Positions 10,044 to 18,186 of a DNA stretch of 64,000 nucleotides are shown here, one piece after another; the first letter of the stretch is position 1, and every line of letters starts with the position of its first letter. This DNA is from Rathayibacter sp. SD072 (lineage in GTDB: Bacteria > Actinomycetota > Actinomycetes > Actinomycetales > Microbacteriaceae). The DNA lies in assembly GCF_017355185.1 (NCBI RefSeq), contig NZ_JADILJ010000003.1:1-64000 (forward strand), read 5' to 3'. A program made the translations under genes and the position numbers. The notes below the pieces were generated by a model. That model saw nothing but the letters and a program-made list of their open reading frames with translations, ran no database searches and was not told the origin of the DNA.

Positions 10044-11537
10044 ATGTCCACGACCACCGCTGCACCCAGCGCAACAGGTAGGAAGGTGCGTCCAAATCTC
10101 GTGATCGCCGTTCTGGCCTTCGCGGGCATGGGCGCGTCTTTCATGCAGACGATCCTGATCCCGATTCAGGCGAAGCTCCCCGAGCTGCTCGACGCGAGTC
10201 GGGACGATACAGCCTGGGTCATCACCGTCACCCTCTTGGTCTCGGCGATCTGCACGCCCGTTTCGGGCAAACTCGGCGACATGTACGGCAAGCGCCGCGT
10301 CGCGGTCGTGCTGCTCTCCCTCCTGATCCTTGGATCGGTGATCAGCGCGCTCTCGCCGACCGTCGTGCCCCTGATCATCGGTCGGGGCCTTCAGGGCACG
10401 GGCATGGGAGTGATTCCGCTGGGCATTTCGATCCTCCGCGACGTTCTCCCGAAGGAGCGCCTGGGCTCGGCGATTGCCCTGGTCAGCGCGACTCTCGGCG
10501 TCGGAGGAGCGCTCGGCCTGCCTGTCAGTGCTCTCGTCACCGAGAACCTCGACTGGCACGCCCTCTTTTGGGTGGCCGCCGCGATCGGGGCCGTGGCCCT
10601 GGTGCTCTTCCTCGTCGTTGTCCCGGCCGGGCGCTCGAACGCGCACGGCAGGTTCGACTTCGGTGGTGCCGTTGGACTCGCGATCGGCCTTGTCGGCCTC
10701 CTTCTGGCCGTGTCCCGCGGCAATGAGTGGGGGTGGGCTAGTGCTCCCACGCTTATCTCTGCAGGAGTCGGACTCGTGGCGCTCCTGGTGTGGGGCTGGT
10801 ATGAGCTGAGGCAGAGCAATCCGCTCGTCGACCTGCGGGTGAGCGCTCGCGGGCCTGTCCTGATGACGAATCTTGCGTCCGTCGCGATGGGCTTTGCCCT
10901 GTTCTCCTCCAGCATTGTGTTCCCTCAACTGCTCCAGCTCCCCGAGCGCACCGGCGGACTCGGTTTGCCGCTTCTGGAGGCGAGTCTGATCCTCATGCCC
11001 TCAGGCCTCGCGATGCTGGCGATGTCACCCGTCGCCGGCCGGGTGGAGAAGCGGGTCGGCCCGAAGCCGCTGCTGGTCGCCGGGGCAGTCATCATCGCCC
11101 TCGCCTACCTCGCCGCCGTGGTGCTCGAACCGACCGTCTGGCTGGTGCTGGTGATCAACGTCGTGATCGGCATTGGGATTGGGTTGGGTTACGCGGCCAT
11201 GCCGACGTTGATCATGCGCGCTGTTCCGGCGAGCGAGAGCGGCGCGGCCAACGGCCTGAACACTCTGATGCGAGCCCTGGGCACGAGCATCGCTTCCGCT
11301 GCAGTGGCGGCGGTGCTGGCGAACTCCGCTGTCGGCGGCTCGGGGGCCTCGGTGCCCTCCGAGTCGGGCTTCGCTCTCGCCCTTCTCTTCGGTCTCGCCG
11401 CGGCGGTCCTCTGCGCCGCCCTCGCCGCGTTCATCCCGAAGCCTCGGGGGATACCGGATGAGGAGCCGGCGCTTCCCGACGGCGTGCTGCCGAGCTCCGG
11501 GTCGGCCGACCGATCACCTCTACTGCGCACGCAGTAG
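10044..11537 (+). CDS. DHA2-family MFS exporter (paralogue of 31535-32998)
   Basis: This 497-residue 14-TM-type MFS protein has GKLGDMYGKRR in the second loop and a helix 1 reading FMQTILIPIQAKLPELL. The pump at 31535-32998 is collinear and very similar throughout. It is divergently transcribed from its TetR gene with shared operators. The start ATG follows GGGAGAATCG. The last codons (ACG CAG TAG) form part of an 18-bp palindrome at 11520-11537. The export substrate is unknown. Confidence 0.86.
   Translation: MSTTTAAPSATGRKVRPNLVIAVLAFAGMGASFMQTILIPIQAKLPELLDASRDDTAWVITVTLLVSAICTPVSGKLGDMYGKRRVAVVLLSLLILGSVISALSPTVVPLIIGRGLQGTGMGVIPLGISILRDVLPKERLGSAIALVSATLGVGGALGLPVSALVTENLDWHALFWVAAAIGAVALVLFLVVVPAGRSNAHGRFDFGGAVGLAIGLVGLLLAVSRGNEWGWASAPTLISAGVGLVALLVWGWYELRQSNPLVDLRVSARGPVLMTNLASVAMGFALFSSSIVFPQLLQLPERTGGLGLPLLEASLILMPSGLAMLAMSPVAGRVEKRVGPKPLLVAGAVIIALAYLAAVVLEPTVWLVLVINVVIGIGIGLGYAAMPTLIMRAVPASESGAANGLNTLMRALGTSIASAAVAAVLANSAVGGSGASVPSESGFALALLFGLAAAVLCAALAAFIPKPRGIPDEEPALPDGVLPSSGSADRSPLLRTQ
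11520..11537. promoter_or_regulatory. palindromic ACT-AGT box (CTACTGCG-CA-CGCAGTAG), site a
   Basis: This site has perfect 8-bp arms around CA. It ends on the stop codon of the DHA2 gene, 105 bases before the SDR gene. It is the most symmetrical member of a motif set built on TGCAGTAG found at 17034, 17481, 19437, 21838 and 34208, and is proposed to be a response-regulator site. Confidence 0.45.
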
Positions 11538-11642
11538 TCGGACCGCCGCACGCAGACGACGCCGCTCCAGAAGGAAGCGGCAATCCTGAAGAAGCGCCGC
11601 ACCACTCAGGGCGATGACGTACCCGAGACGAAGGAGAACGAG

Positions 11643-12629
11643 ATGCTCACCTCGAAGAACACTGTGCAGGAATGGTTCGACGACGCCATCGGCGGCCCGA
11701 TCCTTCGGGAGGTCCTCGCTCAGGGCGGCCAGTCGGCCGATGATCTCGAGCCCGCCGCGGGCCTCAGCCTGCGGACACTCGTCGAGCTCGGCGGTGGCCG
11801 ATTCCCGCAGGAGCTGGTCGACACGCTCGTGAAGCAGGCGAACGGCGGTGTCGTCCCGTCCGAGGAGACGCAGGAGGAGCTTGCCGCCGAGGGCCGGTTC
11901 ACCGGTCGCACGGTGATCGTCACCGGCGCCGGCTCGGGAATCGGCCGCGCCACTGCGCGCCGCCTCGTCCGCGAGGGCGGCTGCGTGATCGCTGTCGACG
12001 TGGCGCCGAAGGGCATCGACGAGCTCGCCGCCTCCTCCCCCAAAGGCACAGTCGTCGCCGTGATCGCAGACATCACCTCGGCCGACGGCGTCGCGGCAAT
12101 CATCGCGGCCGCAGGGGAGCGCATCGACGGTCTCGCGAACATCGCGGGGATCATGGACGGGATGACGCCTCTGCACGAAACCGAGGACGCCCTCTGGCGC
12201 CGAGTGTTCTCAGTGAACGTCGACGGCACGTTCGCGCTCAGCCGCGCAGTGCTCCCGGTGATGCTGGCGCGGGGCCGCGGCTCCGTGGTCAACATCGCGT
12301 CGGAGGCGTCACTGCGGGGCAACGCGGCCGGCACCGCCTACACGGCCTCCAAGCACGCGGTCGTGGGCATCACGAAGAGCGCAGCGTTCCTGTACGGGCC
12401 CTCCGGCATCCGCACCAACGCCGTCGCTCCCGGCCCGACTGCCACAGCGATCGAGGGGACCATGGCGTCCGACTTCGCGCGTGAGCGGCTCGCGCCGTTC
12501 TTCACCCTCATCCCGCCGGTGGTGTCAGCGGACACGATGGCAGCCTCGATCACGTGGCTCCTGAGCGACGACTCAGCGAACGTCAACGGCATCGTGCTCG
12601 CCTCCGACGGCGGCTGGTCCGTCCAGTAG
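11643..12629 (+). CDS. short-chain dehydrogenase with an N-terminal helical domain
   Basis: This NAD(P)-dependent oxidoreductase has 328 residues. The classical SDR core begins at about residue 85, with nucleotide motif TGAGSGIG (~95-102), active-site Ser near 219 and YTASK near 233-237. Residues 1-80 form an extra helical domain ending LVKQANGGVVPS. The SDR at 42340 has the same extension, so this is a defined two-domain architecture rather than a mis-called start; GAAGGAG lies 9 bases before ATG 11643. It sits beside a MarR gene and a Baeyer-Villiger monooxygenase, so it may make or reduce the ketone handled there. The substrate is inferred only. Confidence 0.82.
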   Translation: MLTSKNTVQEWFDDAIGGPILREVLAQGGQSADDLEPAAGLSLRTLVELGGGRFPQELVDTLVKQANGGVVPSEETQEELAAEGRFTGRTVIVTGAGSGIGRATARRLVREGGCVIAVDVAPKGIDELAASSPKGTVVAVIADITSADGVAAIIAAAGERIDGLANIAGIMDGMTPLHETEDALWRRVFSVNVDGTFALSRAVLPVMLARGRGSVVNIASEASLRGNAAGTAYTASKHAVVGITKSAAFLYGPSGIRTNAVAPGPTATAIEGTMASDFARERLAPFFTLIPPVVSADTMAASITWLLSDDSANVNGIVLASDGGWSVQ

Positions 12630-12632
12630 AAG

Positions 12633-13088
12633 TCAGGAGCGCGACTCGCGCAGCTCCCGGCTAATCGCACGCAGGCCGGTCTCGAGAGCCTCAAGCTCGT
12701 CCTGACTCAGGCGCGAGAGGACGTCCTCGCCCAGCTCCGGCCTCGCAGCCATGAGCTCGCGGACGACCGCCCGGCCGAGGTCTGTCGCGTGAATCCGACG
12801 GACGCGGTGATCAACCCGATCCTCCTCCCGAACGATCAGGCCGGCTGCAGCGAGGCGGTCGACAAGCTTCGACATCGACGGCATCGACACAGCAAACGCA
12901 TGGGCGAGGCCGGCTCCGGTCGCTCCCTCGTCGGTCGTGACGACAACCGTAAGTGCCTTCAACTGCTGGATCGTCAGGTCCGTCGTCATCAGAGGCTCGA
13001 GGACCCGCGGGATCGAGCGCACAGTGATCGCTATGGACAGCGCCTCGATGCTCGTCATCGTGCGCGCCCGGGCGTCATCGGTTCCCAT
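12633..13088 (-). CDS. MarR-family transcriptional regulator
   Basis: The winged-HTH protein has about 151 residues when started at ATG 13088; an upstream TTG at 13124 is less likely. The core LTIQQLKALTVVV through GLAHAFAVSMPSMSKLVDRLAAAGLIVREED to RVDHRVRRIHATDLG is typical of MarR wings and recognition helices. No Cys is present in the preferred ORF, arguing against an OhrR-type peroxide-sensing Cys. It is convergent with the SDR (3-bp gap) and divergent from the BVMO gene, with TTAG-N7-CTAA in the shared promoter region. It is the likely local repressor of BVMO and SMP-30. Confidence 0.8.
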   Translation of the reverse strand: MGTDDARARTMTSIEALSIAITVRSIPRVLEPLMTTDLTIQQLKALTVVVTTDEGATGAGLAHAFAVSMPSMSKLVDRLAAAGLIVREEDRVDHRVRRIHATDLGRAVVRELMAARPELGEDVLSRLSQDELEALETGLRAISRELRESRS

Positions 13089-13128
13089 TCGCTCACCGTA
13101 GGTGTCAGCGGATACCCAGCACAATTAC

Positions 13129-13143
13129 TTAGTGCCCGGCTAA
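13129..13143. promoter_or_regulatory. putative MarR operator TTAG-N7-CTAA
   Basis: TTAGTGCCCGGCTAA lies between the MarR and BVMO genes. SlyA/MarR proteins are known to favour TTAG/CTAA half-sites. A site of identical spacing lies upstream of ohr at 34166. A TTGACA at 13149-13154 could be a -35 element toward the BVMO gene, though no clear -10 was seen. Confidence 0.5.
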
Positions 13144-13280
13144 CCTTTTTGACAGAGCAAGTGATCGATCCGGAGTCGTGTCGGCGCGTCCACGAAAAGG
13201 CAGGGGATACCCCTCAGCTCGGTGGAGGCCCGGGAAGATCGCGGGTGCCGCGCCGCACGGCGCGACGAAAGCGAGAGACG

Positions 13281-15083
13281 ATGACCGCCACGAACGACAC
13301 CCTCGACCTCGAGGCCGCCCGCGAGAAGTACCGCCACGAGCGCGACCGCCGCCTCCGACCCGATGGCGTCACCCAGTACAAGCGCGCGGCCGGCGAGTTC
13401 GGCTATTACGCGAAGGACCCGTATACCGAGCGCGTCGAGCGGGAACCTGTCGAGGACCGCGTCGAGGTCCTCGTGATCGGCGCCGGCTTCGGCGGACTCC
13501 TCACCGCCGCACGTCTACGTGAAGCCGGAGTGGAGTCGATCAGGCTGATGGACGAAGCGGGCGATGTCGGCGGCACTTGGTATTGGAACCGCTACCCGGG
13601 AGTCCGCTGCGATATCGAATCGTACGTCTACATGCCTCTGCTCGAAGAGGTCGGCACGATGCCGACCGAACGCTACGCGCCAGGCGAGGAGATCCGCCAA
13701 CACTCCGTCGCGATCGCGCAGCACTACGGGCTCTACCGAGATGCACTGTTCCAGACCCGGGCCACGTCGCTCGATTGGGACGAGGAGTCCGACGAGTGGA
13801 TCGTCGTCACCGACCGCGGCGATCGCTTCCGCGCGCGCTTCGTCGTCACCTCCTCGGGCACGATGACGCAGGCCAAGCTCCCCGGCATCCCGGGGATTGA
13901 GACGTTCCGCGGGCACACCTTCCACACCAGCCGCTGGGACTACGGCTATACCGGAGGTTCAGCGGACGGGGGTCTGACGGGTCTCGCCGACAAGCGCGTC
14001 GCGGTCGTGGGCACTGGAGCGACCGGTCTGCAGGTCGTTCCGCACGTCGGCGCCGACGCCCGCGAACTCGTCGTGTTCCAGCGCACACCCTCCACCGTTG
14101 ACGTCCGTGACAACCGGCCTACCGACCCGACGTGGGTGGAGTCGCTTCAACCGGGTTGGCAGCGCAAGCGGATGGAGAACTTCCTCGCCGTGCTCGCCGG
14201 CGAGCCGGTGGGGGAGAGTCTCGTGCAAGACGGCTGGACGGCGACGACCGCCCTGCAGCGGCAGATTCTCACAGGAGCGGTGGACCAGAGCCTCACGCTC
14301 GAGGAACGCGAGCGGCGCGATGAGCTCGATGACCTCGCGACGATGAATCGTCTCCGAGCCCGTGTCGACGAGATCGTGGAAAACCCGGCGACAGCCGAAG
14401 CCCTGAAGCCGTGGTATCGCTACATGTGCAAGCGGCCCGGTTTCAGCGACACCTACCTCCCGACTTTCAACCGGCCGAACGTGACTCTCGTCGACACCGC
14501 CGACGCAGGCGGGATCACGCGGGTGACCGAGACGTCCGTCGTCGTCGGGGACACCGAGTACGAGGTCGACTGCCTCATCTTCGCCACCGGCTTCGAGGTC
14601 GGCATCTCCGGCGTCATGTCGGGCACGCTGCCCGTCACCGGGCGCGGCGGGCGCACGCTTTTGGAGGCATGGGCCCGCGGCCCCCGCACGCTGCACGGCT
14701 TCTCGTCGCACGGCTTCCCGAACCTGTTCCATCTCAGCGGCATTCAGAACGCGAACTCGGTGAACTTCGCGCACATCCTGCTCGAGCAGGCCGAGCACAT
14801 CGCCGCCGTCATTGCTCGCGGCCGCGAGGTCGGCGCCCGCTACCTCGAGCCCAGCGCCGAGGCGGAGGAGGCGTGGGTGCGCACCGTGCACGAGACCGCT
14901 AGCGACACTCGGGCGTTCCAGGCCGAGTGCACGCCCGGCTACTACAACGGTGAGGGCAGCCGCTCCATCGCAGGAGCCGCGTACAGTCCGGGACCGATCG
15001 CGTTCCACCGTCTTCTGCGTGAGTGGCGAGTGGCCGGCATGGGAGACGTGTTGGTCGGCGCGTCGGTCGGAGCCGCGCGATGA
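13281..15083 (+). CDS. Baeyer-Villiger monooxygenase (class B flavoprotein)
   Basis: The enzyme would insert oxygen next to a ketone to make an ester or lactone, using FAD, NADPH and O2. The FAD site GAGFGG is at ~67-72, the BVMO fingerprint FRGHTFHTSRWD at ~208-219, and the NADPH site GTGATG at ~244-249. At 600 residues it belongs with the longer BVMOs that carry an N-terminal extension, such as cyclopentadecanone-type enzymes. ATG 13281 is chosen although the frame is open to 12789, because the longer version would overlap the MarR gene. The stop overlaps the SMP-30 lipoprotein gene. Ketone substrate unknown. Confidence 0.9.
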   Translation: MTATNDTLDLEAAREKYRHERDRRLRPDGVTQYKRAAGEFGYYAKDPYTERVEREPVEDRVEVLVIGAGFGGLLTAARLREAGVESIRLMDEAGDVGGTWYWNRYPGVRCDIESYVYMPLLEEVGTMPTERYAPGEEIRQHSVAIAQHYGLYRDALFQTRATSLDWDEESDEWIVVTDRGDRFRARFVVTSSGTMTQAKLPGIPGIETFRGHTFHTSRWDYGYTGGSADGGLTGLADKRVAVVGTGATGLQVVPHVGADARELVVFQRTPSTVDVRDNRPTDPTWVESLQPGWQRKRMENFLAVLAGEPVGESLVQDGWTATTALQRQILTGAVDQSLTLEERERRDELDDLATMNRLRARVDEIVENPATAEALKPWYRYMCKRPGFSDTYLPTFNRPNVTLVDTADAGGITRVTETSVVVGDTEYEVDCLIFATGFEVGISGVMSGTLPVTGRGGRTLLEAWARGPRTLHGFSSHGFPNLFHLSGIQNANSVNFAHILLEQAEHIAAVIARGREVGARYLEPSAEAEEAWVRTVHETASDTRAFQAECTPGYYNGEGSRSIAGAAYSPGPIAFHRLLREWRVAGMGDVLVGASVGAAR

Positions 15084-16090
15084 GGCGCATGCTCGTTTCC
15101 CTGGCGGTGCCGTCCGTGCTGCTACTCGCGGGATGCACTACGGCCGCGACTCCGGACGACACTGCCGCGCCGACGGCAGCGGAGCAGACTGCTGAACGTG
15201 TCGTTCAGGTGTCGGATGTCCATGAGGCGACTGGAATGACCCTTTTAGAGGGTCCGACGTTCGGCCCCGACGGGGGCCTCTATGTCGTTGACGTGGTGGC
15301 TCCGTCGGGGGAGGGCAAGGTTCTCCGCGTGGACGTCGAGGACGAAAGCGCTGAGACCGTCTACACCGACGACGCGAGCGTGCTGACCTCGGCGCAGTTC
15401 GGGCCGGCGGACGGGCGGCTCTACGTGACCGACTTCGTCGGCGGTGCGGTGCGCAGTATGACGACTGATGGCACCGATGTCCGCGAAGTCTTCGCGGGCC
15501 CCGTCGACGGGGTGCCGATGCAGCCCGACGACATCGCGTTCGGTCGTGACGGTGCGCTCTACGTCACCGACGCGGCGGGAGCGACTGCACCCTACTGGGA
15601 AGCGAGCGGTCGCATCGTCCGCATCGATCCGTCGACCGCGGAGGCGACCGTGCTCGCCTCCGGGCTGCCCTCACCGAACGGGATCGGCTTCTCGCCCGAG
15701 TACGACGCACTCTGGGTAGGTCTGAACACTGGCAACCGCATCGACAGGCTTACGCTCTCCCCTGACGGTTCGGAGGTTGCGACCGCTCACCCCGCGATTT
15801 ACGCCTCGGCGGGCGTTGGCCAAGTCGATTCGATCGCGGTGGACGCGGACGGCAACCTCTACGTTGGAGTGCATAACCGTCCGGTGATCCTGATCTACGA
15901 CGTCGAGGGCGCCCTTGTGACCACGGTGGCGGTGCCGACGGAGGAGGCATCGGGCCTCAGTTCCGCGACCAACGTCGCCATAGCGCCGGGCACCACGGAC
16001 GCCTACGCGACGATCAGCGGCGCCGAGGGTGGCTTCGTCTACCGCTTCACCGCCCTCGCTGAGGGGATCCCGCAGTCCAACGGAGGTTGA
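15080..16090 (+). CDS. SMP-30/gluconolactonase-like lipoprotein
   Basis: ATG 15080 overlaps the BVMO stop (ATGA). The 336-residue product has a signal sequence with lipobox LLAGC (Cys19), then repeated beta-propeller blades (GPDGGLYVVD, GADGRLYVTD-like, GRDGALYVTD, DADGNLYVGV) typical of the SMP-30/gluconolactonase/LRE fold. Family members hydrolyse lactones or esters with a bound metal. Coupling to a BVMO, which makes esters or lactones, suggests hydrolysis of the product, although this protein is expected outside the membrane while the BVMO is cytoplasmic. A binding rather than catalytic role is possible. Confidence 0.8.
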   Translation: MRRMLVSLAVPSVLLLAGCTTAATPDDTAAPTAAEQTAERVVQVSDVHEATGMTLLEGPTFGPDGGLYVVDVVAPSGEGKVLRVDVEDESAETVYTDDASVLTSAQFGPADGRLYVTDFVGGAVRSMTTDGTDVREVFAGPVDGVPMQPDDIAFGRDGALYVTDAAGATAPYWEASGRIVRIDPSTAEATVLASGLPSPNGIGFSPEYDALWVGLNTGNRIDRLTLSPDGSEVATAHPAIYASAGVGQVDSIAVDADGNLYVGVHNRPVILIYDVEGALVTTVAVPTEEASGLSSATNVAIAPGTTDAYATISGAEGGFVYRFTALAEGIPQSNGG

Positions 16091-16100
16091 GCGGCGGGAG

Positions 16101-16907
16101 TCAGTCGCTCTTGAGAGTCCCGGTTCCTCGGGTGATGACGCGGTTTCCCAGGAGCTGGGTCGGGCGAGTGTTGCCGGGGTGAGCTGAGTCGAGGTCGGCG
16201 AGCTGCTCCGCGGAGAGCTGGACCGGAGCGGTCAACACGATCCACTGCACGTTCTCCGTGCAGGGGGGCGTGGTGAGACTGCCCTCGTAGGCGAAGTGAT
16301 CCAAGGATGCGGGGAGCAGGGCTGCCACGTCGAGGTCGAGGTCAGCCTCTGCCCCCGCCTCAGCAGCCTCGGCCGCTCCGGTGGTGAAGGGGTCGTATGC
16401 GGCCGATGCTGCACCCTGTTCTGCCAGGACGCCGATGACGAGCCGGTCACCGGCCTCGTTCTGGTGGACGAAGTGGAACTCGGCCTCGGCGGTGACGCCA
16501 TCGACGGTGTGCTCGGAGGGAGTGTGCACGTGCATCTGCGCGAGCTCGTAGCTTGCGCCGTCGTACGAGACGGATGACCCGTCGCCCTCGTCGGCAAGCT
16601 GAACGGTGTGACCGGTGTCCTCGAGCTCGCCCTCCGAAGCCTGAGCTGCGACCTCAATCGGTGCTCCGGTTGCCGTGATCGAGGTGGGCAGATCGATGGG
16701 GGACTGCCGAGTGCCGGTCGCGCAGGAGGTGAAGCCGGGGTCCAGAGCGCCCCAGCCGATCGGGCCGGAGGCGCCCTCGTACGACCAGTGCGGGTCGGCT
16801 GCGGCGGGTCCCTGAGACTCGGGCTCAGTGGTCGTCGCGCATCCACTAAGGAGAAGAGCGCCGGCAGCGGCGAGGACGGTGAGGGGGAGGGGAGCGGAGC
16901 GGGACAT
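16101..16907 (-). CDS. alpha-class carbonic anhydrase, lipoprotein
   Basis: The enzyme interconverts CO2 and bicarbonate outside the cytoplasmic membrane. From ATG 16907 (AGGAATTC upstream) the 268-residue protein has a lipoprotein signal with SGC (Cys23), QSPIDL near residue 68, zinc ligands His126 and His128 in MHVHTPSEHT, and His145 in FHFVH. A conserved disulfide pair is likely formed by Cys62 and the Cys of TPPCTENVQW. A longer open frame to 17060 lacks a better start. It is convergent with the SMP-30 gene, 10 bp apart. It may be under control of the TGCAGTAG site at 17034. Confidence 0.88.
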   Translation of the reverse strand: MSRSAPLPLTVLAAAGALLLSGCATTTEPESQGPAAADPHWSYEGASGPIGWGALDPGFTSCATGTRQSPIDLPTSITATGAPIEVAAQASEGELEDTGHTVQLADEGDGSSVSYDGASYELAQMHVHTPSEHTVDGVTAEAEFHFVHQNEAGDRLVIGVLAEQGAASAAYDPFTTGAAEAAEAGAEADLDLDVAALLPASLDHFAYEGSLTTPPCTENVQWIVLTAPVQLSAEQLADLDSAHPGNTRPTQLLGNRVITRGTGTLKSD

Positions 16908-17033
16908 GGCGAATTCCTGTCTGTTCGGTCCACGCTCTGCGGCGGGACGGGAGCGGGTGTGCTCCGGTCCTTCGAGACTCGCGGACCCTGGTTCTGTGGC
17001 CGTCGTCCGTGCGGATCGACGGGCCTCGTCCTT

Positions 17034-17042
17034 CTGCAGTAG
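17034..17042. promoter_or_regulatory. CTGCAGTAG box, site b
   Basis: A 9-base copy of the recurring intergenic motif lies 127 bases upstream of the carbonic anhydrase start and 49 bases beyond the stop of the small ORF at 17091. Confidence 0.35.
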
Positions 17043-17090
17043 TCGTTGAACCGAACACATCAGGTACGGTCCGCCTCGCTGTGGCGAGGG

Positions 17091-17219
17091 TCAGTCCGAA
17101 GGGTGCTCCGAGTTGCGGCGGATCATCGCGAGGTAGAGGTCGATGCTGTCGCCGAGCGCGATCGACGTCAGGACCGGCGAGGGGTCGAGCGCGAGCATCA
17201 GCGGATCGTTTGCGGTCAT
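17091..17219 (-). CDS. small hypothetical protein (42 aa), second of an overlapping pair
   Basis: ATG 17219 overlaps the stop of the preceding 56-codon ORF (ATGA), and the frame runs 42 codons to TGA. The peptide begins MTANDPLMLALD, contains DSIDLYLAMIRR and is mildly amphipathic. No family is recognised. Support comes only from translational coupling to an ORF with a good ribosome-binding site and from the absence of any better gene here. Confidence 0.4.
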   Translation of the reverse strand: MTANDPLMLALDPSPVLTSIALGDSIDLYLAMIRRNSEHPSD

Positions 17220-17386
17220 GAGCGAGCCGCCGAGACCCGGTCCAGGCCGATTTCGAGGAGGAAGCCGACACTGGCGAGAACGCTGCTCACGATCACGGAG
17301 GCGACGTAGCCTGCATGCAGCGTTCCGCGGAGTGCCCGGGTGGTGAGGCTGCGCGAGCGCTGAACGATGGGCGTGACGGCGGACAT
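17216..17386 (-). CDS. small single-helix membrane protein (56 aa)
   Basis: ATG 17386 follows AAGGAGG with 4-5 base spacing, one of the best ribosome-binding sites in the region. The 56-residue peptide has a basic N-terminus (VQRSRSLTTRALR) and one hydrophobic helix (GYVASVIVSSVLASVGFLL), so a single-pass membrane peptide is predicted. It is coupled to the downstream 42-codon ORF. A TGCAGTAG-type site (17481-17498) lies about 95 bases upstream, the same motif that flanks the neighbouring two-component system. Function unknown. Confidence 0.5.
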   Translation of the reverse strand: MSAVTPIVQRSRSLTTRALRGTLHAGYVASVIVSSVLASVGFLLEIGLDRVSAARS

Positions 17387-17480
17387 GAGGACCTCCTTGA
17401 GGGCGGCGCGGGGTGCGCTGCGATGAGATCTACGATTCCGCCGGACGAGCGCTGGGTCGTCATCCCTGAGAACCGACCGG

Positions 17481-17498
17481 CTGCTCCGGATGCAGTAG
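17481..17498. promoter_or_regulatory. CTGCTCCG-N2-TGCAGTAG box, site c
   Basis: This site matches site e (21838-21855) at 16 of 18 bases. It lies between the response-regulator stop and the small-ORF pair, about 95 bases upstream of the latter. Confidence 0.4.
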
Positions 17499-17526
17499 TT
17501 CGCTGCTGAGTCGGGCGCTCTCGGCC

Positions 17527-18186
17527 TCAGCCGGCTAGGCCGGCGCGGTAGGTCAGGGCGACGAGTTGGGCGCGGTCGCGAGCTCCGAGCTTGGCCATTG
17601 CCCGGTTGGCGTGGGTCTTCACCGTGAAGGGCGAAACGAACATCTGTGCCGCGATCTGTGTGTTGTCGGCTCCCGTGGCGATCGCGATCACAACGTCCCG
17701 CTCTCGGGGCGTCAGTGCCGCGAAGCGGTCAAGGATCGCGGGATCGACCATGGGGGTCGGGGTTCTTGACACTTGGCCGATCAGTACCGCGCTCGCGGCG
17801 GACGAGAGCGCGCCGCCTCCGGCTGCCACCTCGCGGATACCGTCTGCGAGTGCGTCCGGGCCGACCCCCTTGCTCAGGAACCCGTTCGCTCCAGCCCTGA
17901 GCGCGGCGAGCACGTTCTCATCCGTGTCGAAAGTGGTGAGCACGACGATTCGCAGCCGATCGGCGGGGATTCGCTCCCGGATGCGCCTCGTGGTCTCGAC
18001 GCCGTCGATCCCTGGCATGCGGATGTCCATGAGTACGACGTCGACATCGAAATCATTGAGTAGCGCGAGTGCCTCGAGCCCGTCACCGGCGAGGGAGACC
18101 ACATCGATGTCAGCTGGGGGAGCGAGGATCGCGCGTAGACCCTCGCGGATCATTGCTTGGTCGTCGACGATCATGACCCGGATCAT
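17527..18186 (-). CDS. NarL/LuxR-family response regulator
   Basis: This is the cytoplasmic DNA-binding partner of the kinase encoded just upstream. The receiver domain covers residues 1-120, with acidic pair DD (8-9), phospho-acceptor Asp54 in VLMDIRMPG and Lys in LSKG. A C-terminal LuxR HTH (LTPRERDVVIAIATGADNTQIAAQMFVSPFTVKTHANR) completes the 219-residue protein. Its start overlaps the kinase stop by four bases. NarL-type regulators bind short inverted repeats, and VraR-like members favour ACT-n-AGT, which resembles the CTACTGC/GCAGTAG boxes on both sides of this operon. Confidence 0.9.
   Translation of the reverse strand: MIRVMIVDDQAMIREGLRAILAPPADIDVVSLAGDGLEALALLNDFDVDVVLMDIRMPGIDGVETTRRIRERIPADRLRIVVLTTFDTDENVLAALRAGANGFLSKGVGPDALADGIREVAAGGGALSSAASAVLIGQVSRTPTPMVDPAILDRFAALTPRERDVVIAIATGADNTQIAAQMFVSPFTVKTHANRAMAKLGARDRAQLVALTYRAGLAG

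Noticed and set aside
13124-13124. TTG start for the MarR gene
   Set aside because: The downstream ATG at 13088 removes a non-conserved MCWVSADTYGER prefix and fits the usual MarR length better.
12789-13280. N-terminal extension of the BVMO frame by 164 codons
   Set aside because: Overlaps the MarR gene and its promoter; the conserved BVMO N-terminus begins at 13281.
16608-17042. Plus-strand frame covering the carbonic anhydrase 5' region
   Set aside because: Antisense to a lipoprotein signal sequence and promoter; no motifs or ribosome-binding site.
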